From an uncultured Collinsella sp. (GTDB lineage Bacteria; Actinomycetota; Coriobacteriia; Coriobacteriales; Coriobacteriaceae), in contig URWC01000068.1 in NCBI GenBank assembly GCA_900551555.1, positions 1-8,963 of the forward strand: DNA of 8,963 nucleotides. The letters are read 5' to 3'. Every line of letters begins with the position of its first letter. The stretch's first letter is position 1. Shown here piece after piece: positions 1 to 5,890 of this stretch. The notes beneath the pieces were generated by a model. It worked only from the letters and a program-made list of their open reading frames with translations. It had not been told where the DNA came from and ran no database searches. The translations under genes and the position numbers were made by a program.

Positions 1-545
1 CGCCTGGCGCAGAAGCGCACGAAGTCGATGAGGGTGCCGAACGAGGTGAGCTCAAGGAAGGCCCAGGCAGGCATGTCGCCGGAGTACTTCGCGTAGAGGC
101 TCGAGCTGTAGGGGCTGCGGCCGCTCATCTTGAGCTCGCGCAGGCGGTACTCCCTGTTTGCAGTGGTAAGCGATGCCATGTAGTCGGCCACGATGGCGTA
201 GCCGTCCTCTCCACGGTCCTCCATCTCGCGAAGCAGTGTCACCTTCTGGAAATGCTCGATGTCGAGCGTCATGCCGAGCAGGGCGTGGCGCAGCTCCTGG
301 TCGAGCGCCGCGAGCAGGCGCAGCTGGCCGAAGTCGAGGTCTACGTAGCGGCCGTCGCGCGGGCCTCCCTCGTATTTCGAGAAGAGTTTGCGGTAGGATG
401 CGAGCTTGAAGAAGTTGCACTTGTCGCGCAGGTAGTCCGCGGCCTCTTCCTCGGAACACAGTTCGAAGGCTACGCCCTTCTGCTTGAGGTGCTCTATCTG
501 CTGCTCGATCGTGAGGATCGGCTTCCTATCGTGGGGTTCGGCCAT
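1..545 (-). CDS. Abi_2-family (AbiD/AbiF-like) protein, 5' part only
   Basis: The first 181 codons read open on the minus strand from ATG at 545-543 to the window edge, so the C-terminal part is missing. The start is supported by AGGAG seven bases upstream. Family signs are an N-terminal K-P-I-L-T-I-E-Q-Q-I-E-x-L segment (residues 8-20), an aromatic CNFFKLASYRKLF block (43-55) that matches the family's N-Y-Y-R-L-S-G-Y region, an ALDQELRHALL helix (80-90), and a W-A-F-L-E-L-T-S-F-G-T-L stretch (161-172) typical of Abi_2. Known members are abortive-infection or toxin-like phage-defence proteins that act in the cytoplasm; the mechanism is not established for most of them and cannot be read here. 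It appears to stand alone, transcribed away from the sugar locus. The family call is fairly secure; a defence role is inferred from the family. Confidence 0.8.
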   Translation of the reverse strand, partial: MAEPHDRKPILTIEQQIEHLKQKGVAFELCSEEEAADYLRDKCNFFKLASYRKLFSKYEGGPRDGRYVDLDFGQLRLLAALDQELRHALLGMTLDIEHFQKVTLLREMEDRGEDGYAIVADYMASLTTANREYRLRELKMSGRSPYSSSLYAKYSGDMPAWAFLELTSFGTLIDFVRFCAR

Positions 546-577
546 GCTCGGTCTCCTGTCATTGATTTGAGAATCCT

Positions 578-586
578 ATTCTACCA
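578..586 (-). promoter_or_regulatory. Possible extended -10 promoter of the Abi_2 gene
   Basis: On the minus strand the bases read TGG-TAGAAT, an extended -10 (TGn plus a five-of-six match to TATAAT). It would start transcription near 571 and give a leader of about 25 bases that contains the AGGAG site. No convincing -35 hexamer lies 16-18 bases upstream, which is tolerable for an extended -10 promoter. Judged by eye only. Confidence 0.4.
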
Positions 587-599
587 GCATGTTTGCCCT

Positions 600-1033
600 G
601 AATCCTGAAGGCCCGTTCGCCAACTCATAAGCAAGCCACCTGAGACTACTCACTTTACCCGCGGACGACGAAGAGCTGCGACCTGCGGTTTTTCAACCAG
701 CATGAAAGCCGCCCGCGTTAATTCACTTGCGATTGTAGCTGGCGGCTTGCGGGCAAAAGGGCGGTTGAGTTTCAAAACGGGCGTTTTCGGCGATATTGAG
801 CTTGCAAAGGCGTCCCGCCGCGCCCTTTGGGACAAAAACAAAAACTCAAAGCCCTGAGTTTGAAAAAAGTTTTTAGAGTTGTCCCAGCTTTTGTCTCCAA
901 AGCCGACGAAACGCGACATGGTGTCACCTGGCGGCACTCGGCTCGAGGCGGCACCGAAAACTGGGTGTAACTGGAATGACGGGGCGGCAAAACTATAACC
1001 ATCGAGTGGGAATAAACGATATTCGTTGATTTC
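600..1033. other. Gene-free region with inverted repeats
   Basis: No reading frame here has a start with a ribosome binding site, codon use like the neighbours, or recognisable protein content. The region is less GC-rich than its surroundings and dense in short inverted repeats: AAGCCGCC/GGCGGCTT at 706-713 and 741-748, AAAACG/CGTTTT at 774-779 and 782-787, a nested structure at 828-886, and AACGA/TCGTT at 1015-1027. GCCCGC (711-716) can also pair with GCGGGC (749-754), so alternative folds are possible. It could be a structured or multi-copy intergenic element, or the source of an untranslated RNA ending at the terminator at 1034-1075; neither can be decided from one window. Confidence 0.5.
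828..886. repeat. AT-rich nested inverted repeat
   Basis: The outer arms TGGGACAA (828-835) and TTGTCCCA (879-886) are perfect complements. Inside them is a second hairpin, AAACTCA/TGAGTTT (7 bp) around the loop AAGCCC at 843-862, with A-runs on the left and T-runs on the right that can extend the pairing. Read on the minus strand, the inner hairpin is followed by a T-rich run, like a terminator for leftward transcripts. GGGAC at 829-833 can also pair with GTCCC at 812-816. The compact symmetry suggests a dispersed palindromic repeat or a terminator. Copy number in the genome is unknown. Confidence 0.5.
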
Positions 1034-1075
1034 AAGCCTCTGACCTGCGAAAACAGGTCGGGGGCTTCTTATTTT
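1034..1075 (+). terminator. Strong rho-independent terminator, orphan
   Basis: A 14-bp stem pairs 1034-1047 with 1054-1067 (two G-U pairs, no bulge), has the 6-base loop CGAAAA, and is followed by CTTATTTT. The T-rich tail lies only on the right, so it ends rightward transcripts. No intact plus-strand gene lies upstream in the window; the Abi_2 gene runs the other way. It may belong to a lost gene or to an unannotated small RNA. Confidence 0.75.
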
Positions 1076-1093
1076 GCAACCTCTGTGCAACCT
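1075..1093. repeat. Short direct repeat TGCAACCT
   Basis: TGCAACCT occurs at 1075-1082 and again at 1086-1093, eleven bases apart start to start (one helical turn), just after the orphan terminator and just before the inverted repeat at 1110-1138. One-turn spacing fits protein-binding half-sites, such as recombinase arm or core sites, but chance cannot be excluded for 8-base copies. Confidence 0.3.
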
Positions 1094-1109
1094 TTGCGGT
1101 TTCGCGCCC

Positions 1110-1138
1110 CGTGAACAGGGGACGTAGCGCTGTTCACG
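1110..1138. repeat. Inverted repeat with 9-bp arms
   Basis: CGTGAACAG (1110-1118) and CTGTTCACG (1130-1138) are perfect reverse complements around an 11-base spacer. There is no T-run on either side, so it is not an intrinsic terminator. The 20-base centre-to-centre spacing of the arms is close to two helical turns, which suits a dimeric DNA-binding protein or a recombination site. It sits at the left boundary of the decayed-gene stretch. Confidence 0.45.
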
Positions 1139-1272
1139 TCTGGGCCCATGTCGGCACCGATCAATGCCCGCGCTGCTTCTGCTTGCGCTTCAGCTTCCGC
1201 TGCTCGAAGCACGTCGCCCGGGGTTCCTCGCCAGAGGAGAACCGACCGTTCCTTGCGAAACCGCGAGACCAG

Positions 1273-1500
1273 CTATATCCGCTTGCTGCGGGCTTGCTTG
1301 AGCCAGTTCCTCTTGAAAGAGCCTATACCTCCGAAGAACTTGTTGTACGTCTCACCGTTCTCCTTGGCCTCGTACTTGACCAAGGCAAGTTCGATGGTGC
1401 AGAGGTAATCCGCCACTTGCTCGAGGTGGTAGTCGGTCATCGAGGTCTTGCGGCGTCGGACGACCCCTTTTGAGAGGACCTTGCCCACCGAGCCGTCTCG
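1273..1500 (-). pseudogene. C-terminal fragment of an unrecognised protein
   Basis: On the minus strand, codons with the strong G/C third-position bias of the neighbours run to a TAG stop at 1275-1273. The most convincing part starts at ATG 1440 (55 codons: MTDYHLEQVADYLCTIELAL, then a lysine-rich tail ending ARSKRI). Coding-like sequence (GSVGKVLSKGVVRRRKTS) continues upstream of that ATG, and the ATG has no ribosome binding site, so this is more likely the end of a longer gene than a small complete one. Upstream of about 1490 the frame runs antisense to a nucleosidase-like fragment, which implies a rearrangement junction near 1480-1500. The 5' limit is approximate. I do not recognise the family and assign no function. 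Confidence 0.45.
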
Positions 1501-1632
1501 CCCACGGAACAGAAGGAGCGCATCCCCGCGACCTTCGGCGACCTGTGCTGCGAGATGGAGGGCTGCACCATCGCGCAGGGCCCTTTCCAAAGCGAAGTGT
1601 CGAGCCGAAGTGTTGAGCGTCGGCCCTGAATG
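1474..1632 (+). pseudogene. Remnant of MTA/SAH nucleosidase (MTAN-like), central part
   Basis: One plus-strand frame between the TGA at 1471-1473 and the TGA at 1630-1632 reads PTEQKERIPATFGDLCCEME followed by GCTIAQ. This resembles the middle of 5'-methylthioadenosine/S-adenosylhomocysteine nucleosidases, where a segment like E-K-K-x-R-I-x-x-x-F-G-A precedes the conserved C-E-M-E-G-A-A-I-A-Q signature that holds nucleoside-binding Glu residues. Here the match lasts only about 35 codons (about 1483-1590). There is no start codon with a ribosome binding site, no N-terminal half and no catalytic C-terminal I-S-D motif, so it cannot make an active enzyme. It is a deletion remnant next to an unrelated antisense fragment. 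The motif match is from memory and is moderately secure. Confidence 0.5.
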
Positions 1633-1650
1633 TTCAATGGCCGTTGTTTT
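1621..1650 (+). terminator. Weak terminator-like hairpin upstream of the regulator
   Basis: CGGCC (1621-1625) pairs with GGCCG (1639-1643), with a short inner TGAA/TTCA pairing, and is followed by TTGTTTT. The stem is short and interrupted. It may insulate the regulator gene from transcription crossing the pseudogene stretch. Confidence 0.3.
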
Positions 1651-1727
1651 CTGCCCCTCAAGTGGTGAACTTCTCCTCGGGGCTGTTGATTCCCCCACGC
1701 GCCCCCTTCCGTTCTCTGTGTTCCCCT

Positions 1728-1733
1728 TATACT
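1728..1733 (+). promoter_or_regulatory. Candidate -10 element of the regulator gene
   Basis: TATACT matches the -10 consensus at five of six positions and lies 24 bases before the start codon. The best -35 candidates (TTCCGT at 1707-1712, spacer 15) are poor. If used, the transcript would start around 1740, inside the palindrome at 1732-1747, leaving a very short leader that begins close to the ribosome binding site. Confidence 0.4.
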
Positions 1734-1747
1734 CCTTGTACAAGGAG
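1732..1747. promoter_or_regulatory. Perfect 16-bp palindrome over the -10 edge and RBS
   Basis: CTCCTTGTACAAGGAG is its own reverse complement. It overlaps the 3' end of the candidate -10 box and contains most of the AAGGAGG ribosome binding site (1742-1748) of the regulator gene. It could be an operator, for example for autoregulation. It could also be simply an anti-Shine-Dalgarno complement that can hide the ribosome site if the transcript starts upstream of it. Confidence 0.5.
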
Positions 1748-1757
1748 GTAAGAAGTC

Positions 1758-4499
1758 ATGGACAAGACCGCACAGGACAGCTTGGCAAAGAAGCCCGTCG
1801 ACATGAGGGACAGGATTCTCGAGCATCTCGAGGCCCTCACCTCTGCCGTCTCGCTCGACGACCTTGCCCGTCTGTCCACCTCCGACATCGCCGAGACACT
1901 CATCATCTCCAGGAGTCTGGCGAGCCAGTACCTCAACGACCTTGTTCGCGCCGGCCTTGTGGTTAAGGTGGCGGGCAGGCCTGTCCGTTATTTTCATCGC
2001 CGCGCGTTCCAGAAGCGTTTTCAGGTAAAGCTCTCTGCAAGCGAGTACGCCTCGCTCGCCGACCTCATCCAGGCGACGGGAATCGCCGATCACCGCGACT
2101 TCGCGCGTGCCGTGGGCTTCGACCTGAGCCTCAGCTCCGTTGTCGAGCAGTGCAAGGCTGCGGTTCAGTACCCTCCGTTTGGCCTGCCCATCCTCTTGAG
2201 CGGCGGCGTGGGTGTCGGTAAGTCTTTCCTTTCTCGCCTTGTGTACGAGTACGGCAAGAACCAGGGCTTGCTGTCCCGCGACTCCTCCTATGTGCGCATC
2301 GACTGCGCCGGGGTCCCGGACGCCGCCTCGTTCAACGGGCTTCTTGACGAGTCGATCGCGAAATCGCGCGGGGGTGTGGTCTTTGTCAACGGCATCGAGG
2401 CACTCTCTCCCTCTGCGATGGAGCACTGCCTTGCGACGGCCCTCGGGCTCGATGCCTCCCAGGATGCGCCACGCGCTCGCCTCGTTCTTTCGACGGCGCT
2501 TTCCGCCGATGACCTGAAGGTTTCCTCGGCCTACAGCAAAATGCCCATCTGTGCCCGCGTCCCCTCACTCAAGGAGCGGACCCCCGAGGAGCGCGAGGAT
2601 CTCATCTTGAGCTTCCTGCGCAGCGAGGGGTGCCGAATCGGTTCTGATGTGAAGATTAGCCGCGGCGCATACCGTTGCCTCGTGAACGCGGACTTTTCCG
2701 ATAACATCGCCGGCTTGCGCGCCTGCGTGACGAACTGCTGCGCCAAAGCGTTCCTCAATCGCGAGGGCGACTACGTCGTCGTTCGCCCGTATCTTCTTCC
2801 CAGCGGGCTCCTCTCCTCCGCGCAGATCGATCAACAGCCCGACGATGGCGCTCTGATCGACGCGTCCCTGGATACCGCCGAGAGCACAGGGCCGGTCGAG
2901 CAGGCGCTCGATGCCCTGTGCTCTCTCGATGAGCGATTCTGCGCCGGGGAGCTCTCTGTCTCCGAGCTCGTCTCGCAAGCTGTCTCCGCTGTGCGCGGCG
3001 TTGAGGATCACTTGATCTTCGGCCACGGCGTCGCCTCATCGAGGTCGCGCGCCTTCGAGCGCGTCGTGGGCGCGGTCCTTGCCGACGCAGGCTCTTCTTA
3101 TGGCATCGAGCTTTCGAGGAAGGTCACTTTTCTACTGGCCCAGGAGATTTGCCTGCAGTTGTGGCCGGGCATCGGCCTGGCTAAGCGAAAGTCTGCCTGT
3201 GCGGAGCAAATCTCCCATCTCCTCGGCGTCGTGACCTCCGAATTGCCGTTTGCCTCGAGCGTCTCCGATCAGGTCGCCGCAGACATGGAAGGGGCACTCG
3301 GAATCTCGCTCGATCACTTCACGAAGACGCTTCTGACGCTGTGCGTCGCATCGGAGTCTCGCGACGCGAAGGCCCTTCGGACGCTCTGCGTCATCTTGTC
3401 ACACGGCTACTCGACGGCGACGAGCATCGCCGACGCGGCGAACCGTATGCTCGGCGTGCATGTGTACGAGGCGGTCGACATGCCCTACGACCAGCAGCTG
3501 AAGGACATTGTCGGTCCGCTCCAGCGCCTCGTCGACCGTCACTCGTACTGCACTGGGGTCGTGTTTCTTGTTGACATGGGCTCTTTGGAGGAGGCCTATA
3601 AGGCCCTCGAGAACGTTACCGACTCCACCATCGGGGTGGTGAACAACGTCTCCACCGGGCTCGCGCTCGAGATCGGGTCCGGGCTGCTCGGCGGCAAGTC
3701 CATCGCCGAGGTTCTTGGCGATGCGACCGCCGTGTGCGTGACGCACTGCAAGGTGATCGAGCGCGTCAACCGTGAGGACGCCATCGTCTTCTGCTCCGAG
3801 TCCGGGGTCGACGCCGCGGAGAGGATACGCCAGCTCGTCTCGCAGAGCCTCCCGCGCACCATAGGCGCACGCCTGCTCACGAGGCCCTTCAAGCAGCTCG
3901 TCACGAACGGGTCGAACGACGCCGTTTTCTCCGAGCACCGCGTCTGCGCCGTCATCGGCACGGGAGACCCCGGGATTGCCTCCGTTCCCTTCGTCGCCCT
4001 CGAAGACATTATGTCGACGGCGTCCGCCTCGAAGGTCGATGCCGTGTTCGGCAGGTGGCTTGACGCTTCCGAGCTCTCTTCTTTCCACGAGAAGCTGCTT
4101 TCGAACATGACGCTGCAGAACGTTATCCGCTCCATCACCATCCTCGACCCGGAGCGGCTATTCCACGAGATCGAGAGCGCCGTGCACGAGCTTCAGCGCA
4201 GAACGGGCGAGAAGATCGGCAGCAACGCCATCATCGGGCTGTACGTTCACCTCTGTTGCCTCGTTGAGCGCCTCGTCACCCGCAACCCCATCGAGACCTA
4301 CGTCGGCCAGGATCGCTTCGAGGAAGAGCACACCGACTTCATCGAGTCCTTCAGGCAGAGTTTCTCGAGCATCTCGACGCGCTATCGCGTGGAGGTTCCT
4401 GTAAGCGAGATCGCCTACGTCTTCGACTACATCAGCGTGAGCGCCGCCCCGGCGCGAGAGGAGCGTCTCGGCTCCTCGAGCCTCCTGTTCGACGAGTGA
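1758..4499 (+). CDS. LevR-like PTS-controlled transcriptional regulator, ATPase degenerate
   Basis: 913 residues; ATG start chosen because AAGGAGG lies 9 bases upstream. Order of domains: winged helix (about 16-80, with the LevR-type R-P-V-R-Y-F end of the wing), AAA+ domain (about 120-345, Walker A GGVGVGKS at 149-156), PRD1-like helices (about 380-530), EIIA-Man-like domain (about 538-650; phospho-His likely H549 in LSHGYSTA, D606 in VDMGS), EIIB-Gat-like segment (about 670-730; C679 in FCSESG), PRD2 (about 780-895; H831 in LYVHLCCLVERLV). In LevR/ManR proteins these sites take phosphate from HPr or EIIB and tune activation of a PTS operon. Oddities: the GAFTGA sigma-54 contact loop is absent and Walker B reads VVFVNGIEAL (206-215), without its D-E pair. 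It precedes the PTS genes in the same direction and most likely regulates them, but probably not through sigma-54. Confidence 0.88.
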   Translation: MDKTAQDSLAKKPVDMRDRILEHLEALTSAVSLDDLARLSTSDIAETLIISRSLASQYLNDLVRAGLVVKVAGRPVRYFHRRAFQKRFQVKLSASEYASLADLIQATGIADHRDFARAVGFDLSLSSVVEQCKAAVQYPPFGLPILLSGGVGVGKSFLSRLVYEYGKNQGLLSRDSSYVRIDCAGVPDAASFNGLLDESIAKSRGGVVFVNGIEALSPSAMEHCLATALGLDASQDAPRARLVLSTALSADDLKVSSAYSKMPICARVPSLKERTPEEREDLILSFLRSEGCRIGSDVKISRGAYRCLVNADFSDNIAGLRACVTNCCAKAFLNREGDYVVVRPYLLPSGLLSSAQIDQQPDDGALIDASLDTAESTGPVEQALDALCSLDERFCAGELSVSELVSQAVSAVRGVEDHLIFGHGVASSRSRAFERVVGAVLADAGSSYGIELSRKVTFLLAQEICLQLWPGIGLAKRKSACAEQISHLLGVVTSELPFASSVSDQVAADMEGALGISLDHFTKTLLTLCVASESRDAKALRTLCVILSHGYSTATSIADAANRMLGVHVYEAVDMPYDQQLKDIVGPLQRLVDRHSYCTGVVFLVDMGSLEEAYKALENVTDSTIGVVNNVSTGLALEIGSGLLGGKSIAEVLGDATAVCVTHCKVIERVNREDAIVFCSESGVDAAERIRQLVSQSLPRTIGARLLTRPFKQLVTNGSNDAVFSEHRVCAVIGTGDPGIASVPFVALEDIMSTASASKVDAVFGRWLDASELSSFHEKLLSNMTLQNVIRSITILDPERLFHEIESAVHELQRRTGEKIGSNAIIGLYVHLCCLVERLVTRNPIETYVGQDRFEEEHTDFIESFRQSFSSISTRYRVEVPVSEIAYVFDYISVSAAPAREERLGSSSLLFDE

Positions 4500-4517
4500 C
4501 CCCCGCGCCGTCACGAG

Positions 4518-4547
4518 CTGACCGCGCGTCTTCAATAATCCGATAAC
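4518..4547 (+). promoter_or_regulatory. Candidate sigma-70-type promoter of the PTS operon
   Basis: CTGACC (4518-4523) and GATAAC (4542-4547) are 18 bases apart and each match the -35 and -10 consensus at four of six positions. A start near 4554 would give a leader of about 65 bases that contains most of the hairpin at 4549-4581. No GG-N10-GC (-24/-12, sigma-54) arrangement with good flanks was found by eye between 4500 and 4620. Confidence 0.35.
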
Positions 4548-4548
4548 C

Positions 4549-4581
4549 CCTTGCCCGGCGCGAATCCGGATAGCGCCAAGG
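4549..4581 (+). promoter_or_regulatory. Hairpin in the PTS operon leader, possible regulator site
   Basis: GGCGC (4557-4561) pairs with GCGCC (4573-4577), extended by CCTT/AAGG (4549-4552, 4578-4581) with a four-base bulge on the left. The 11-base loop contains the palindrome ATCCGGAT (4564-4571). It lacks a T-run, so it is not a terminator. It may be a binding site for the upstream regulator in DNA form, or a leader structure in RNA form. Confidence 0.35.
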
Positions 4582-4619
4582 CAGTACCGAACGTAAGACT
4601 TGATTTGATAGGAGCAAAC

Positions 4620-5093
4620 ATGAGTGTTGTTATGGCACGAATCGACAATCGCCTGCTTCACGGCATCATCGTGACGCAGTGGGCCCCGGTGTCGGGCGCA
4701 ACCCGCGTCATGGTCGTCGATGACAAGGTCGCCGGCGATGAGGTCCTGAAGTCCACCATGAGGATGGCGCGCCCCGCGGGCATGGCCGTCTCGATCATCT
4801 CTGAGGAGACCGCGCTCAAGAACTTCGCGGCGGGCAAGTACGACCGCGAGAAGGTCTTTGTCATCGCTAAGGAGCCCGAGACGATCCTTCACCTGGCCGA
4901 GTCGGGCGTCGAGTTCCCGTCGCTGATCGTCGGCGGCTCTCTTGTCAAGGAGGACGGCGTCCAGCTCACCCAGCGCGCCTATGCCTCCGCCGAGAACGTC
5001 CAGAGCTACAAGGCGCTCATCGCCCGCGGCGTCAAGGTGACGGCACAGTTCGTGCCCGCCGACAAGCCCGTCTCCGTCGCCGACCTCATCTAA
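4620..5093 (+). CDS. PTS mannose/fructose/sorbose-family subunit IIB
   Basis: 157 residues, cytoplasmic phosphotransfer subunit that takes phosphate from IIA and gives it to the sugar during transport through IIC-IID. The hallmark R-I-D-N-R-L-L-H-G is at residues 7-15, with H14 the expected phosphorylated histidine. RMARPAGM (48-55), the LIVGGS strand (102-107) and the GVKVTAQFVPAD segment (137-148) also fit the family, as does the length. The ATG at 4620 is preferred over an upstream TTG at 4551 because AGGAG sits five bases before it and family proteins begin just before the R-I-D motif. The D-N pair and I16 in place of the common Q after H-G are closer to the AgaB/AgaV-like branch than to ManX. 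It is the first gene of the PTS operon; nine bases separate it from IIC. Substrate cannot be told from this subunit. Confidence 0.92.
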   Translation: MSVVMARIDNRLLHGIIVTQWAPVSGATRVMVVDDKVAGDEVLKSTMRMARPAGMAVSIISEETALKNFAAGKYDREKVFVIAKEPETILHLAESGVEFPSLIVGGSLVKEDGVQLTQRAYASAENVQSYKALIARGVKVTAQFVPADKPVSVADLI

Positions 5094-5102
5094 GGAGGGA
5101 TC

Positions 5103-5888
5103 ATGGTCAACTTCACTATCCTGCAGGTCGTCCTTTTGACCCTGCTGGCCTTCATCAAGCACGTGGACTACTACGGCATCCCGATGATCTTCGTCAACTA
5201 TGCCGTTTTCTGGGGCCTTATCACCGGCGTCGTCATGGGCGACTGGCAGACCGGCCTCGTCATCGGCGGCACCATCCAGCTCATGCAGCTCGGCGTCGCG
5301 GGCTTCGGCGGCTCGTCGATTCCCGACTACGGCACGATGGCCATCATCGCCACCGCCTACGGCGTGACCCTGGGCGCGGACACGGGCCTCGCCATTGGCC
5401 TGCCGGTCGGCATGCTCGGCATCCAGCTCGACGTCATCGTCAAGATCCTCAACGGCTTCGTCGTCGAGAAGTCCCAGAAGCTCTGCAACGAGGGCAAGTT
5501 CAAGCAGATGAACGCCATCCTGTGGGTCTGCCCCGCGCTCTTCGGTCTGTGCGCCGCCCTGCCCGTCTTTGTTTCCGTGACGCTCGGCCAGCCCGCCGTC
5601 AACTGGCTCCTCGAGGTCATGCCCCAGTGGTTCCTCTCCGGCCTCACCCTCGCCGGCAAGATGCTCCCGGCCGTCGGCATCGCCATGCTGCTTCGCTACA
5701 TGCCCACCGCTAAGTACTTCCAGTACCTGCTCGCCGGCTTCTTCCTCTCGGCCTTCCTGAACGTGCCCATCATCGGTGCCGCCATCGTCGGCGTTGCCCT
5801 CGCGATCGCGTTCTACCAGCGCGCCGAGAGGGACACCGAGCTCGCCGCCCACGCTTCCGCAGACGCCTTCATCGGAGAGGATGAGTAA
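5103..5888 (+). CDS. PTS mannose/fructose/sorbose-family subunit IIC
   Basis: 261 residues, the polytopic membrane subunit that forms the sugar translocation path with IID. Hydrophobic segments lie at about 5-20, 26-46, 78-100, 102-118, 138-160, 175-200 and 205-237. The GDWQTGLVIGGTIQLMQLGV block (46-65) and the following G-x-x-x-I-P-D (70-76) are typical of EIIC-Sor/Man, and the length is normal. AAGGAGG overlaps the stop codon of the IIB gene, four bases before this ATG, so the two are very likely co-translated. The charged C-terminal tail (from about 239) is predicted to be cytoplasmic. It ends two bases before the IID start. Confidence 0.93.
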   Translation: MVNFTILQVVLLTLLAFIKHVDYYGIPMIFVNYAVFWGLITGVVMGDWQTGLVIGGTIQLMQLGVAGFGGSSIPDYGTMAIIATAYGVTLGADTGLAIGLPVGMLGIQLDVIVKILNGFVVEKSQKLCNEGKFKQMNAILWVCPALFGLCAALPVFVSVTLGQPAVNWLLEVMPQWFLSGLTLAGKMLPAVGIAMLLRYMPTAKYFQYLLAGFFLSAFLNVPIIGAAIVGVALAIAFYQRAERDTELAAHASADAFIGEDE

Positions 5889-5890
5889 CC

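Noticed and set aside
650..1090. Minus-strand 146-codon open frame in the gene-free region
   Set aside because: No ribosome site, no recognised family, codon use unlike the neighbours, and it spans the terminator and several inverted repeats. Noted because it would look coding if the region is a multi-copy element.
1034..1110. tRNA gene or tRNA-linked attachment site near the orphan terminator
   Set aside because: No cloverleaf, T-loop (TTCGA-type) or CCA end was found before the stem.
1161..1280. Minus-strand frame ending FEQRKLKRKQKQRGH before a TGA at 1163-1161
   Set aside because: The lysine- and arginine-rich end and G/C third positions hint at another gene remnant, but it has no start or recognised motif, and an equally G/C-biased frame exists on the plus strand, so bias cannot decide.
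1111..1473. Plus-strand 120-codon open frame
   Set aside because: Its second half is the antisense of the better supported minus-strand fragment, and there is no ribosome site or recognisable motif.
4551..4619. TTG at 4551 as start of the IIB gene
   Set aside because: It adds 23 residues with no family similarity, has no ribosome site and lies within the leader hairpin; the ATG at 4620 has AGGAG five bases upstream.
4158..5852. Very long minus-strand open frame opposite the IIB and IIC genes
   Set aside because: Its translation is rich in D, G, E, H, V and L with no domain, as expected opposite GC-rich genes with G/C third positions; the plus strand carries clear PTS genes.
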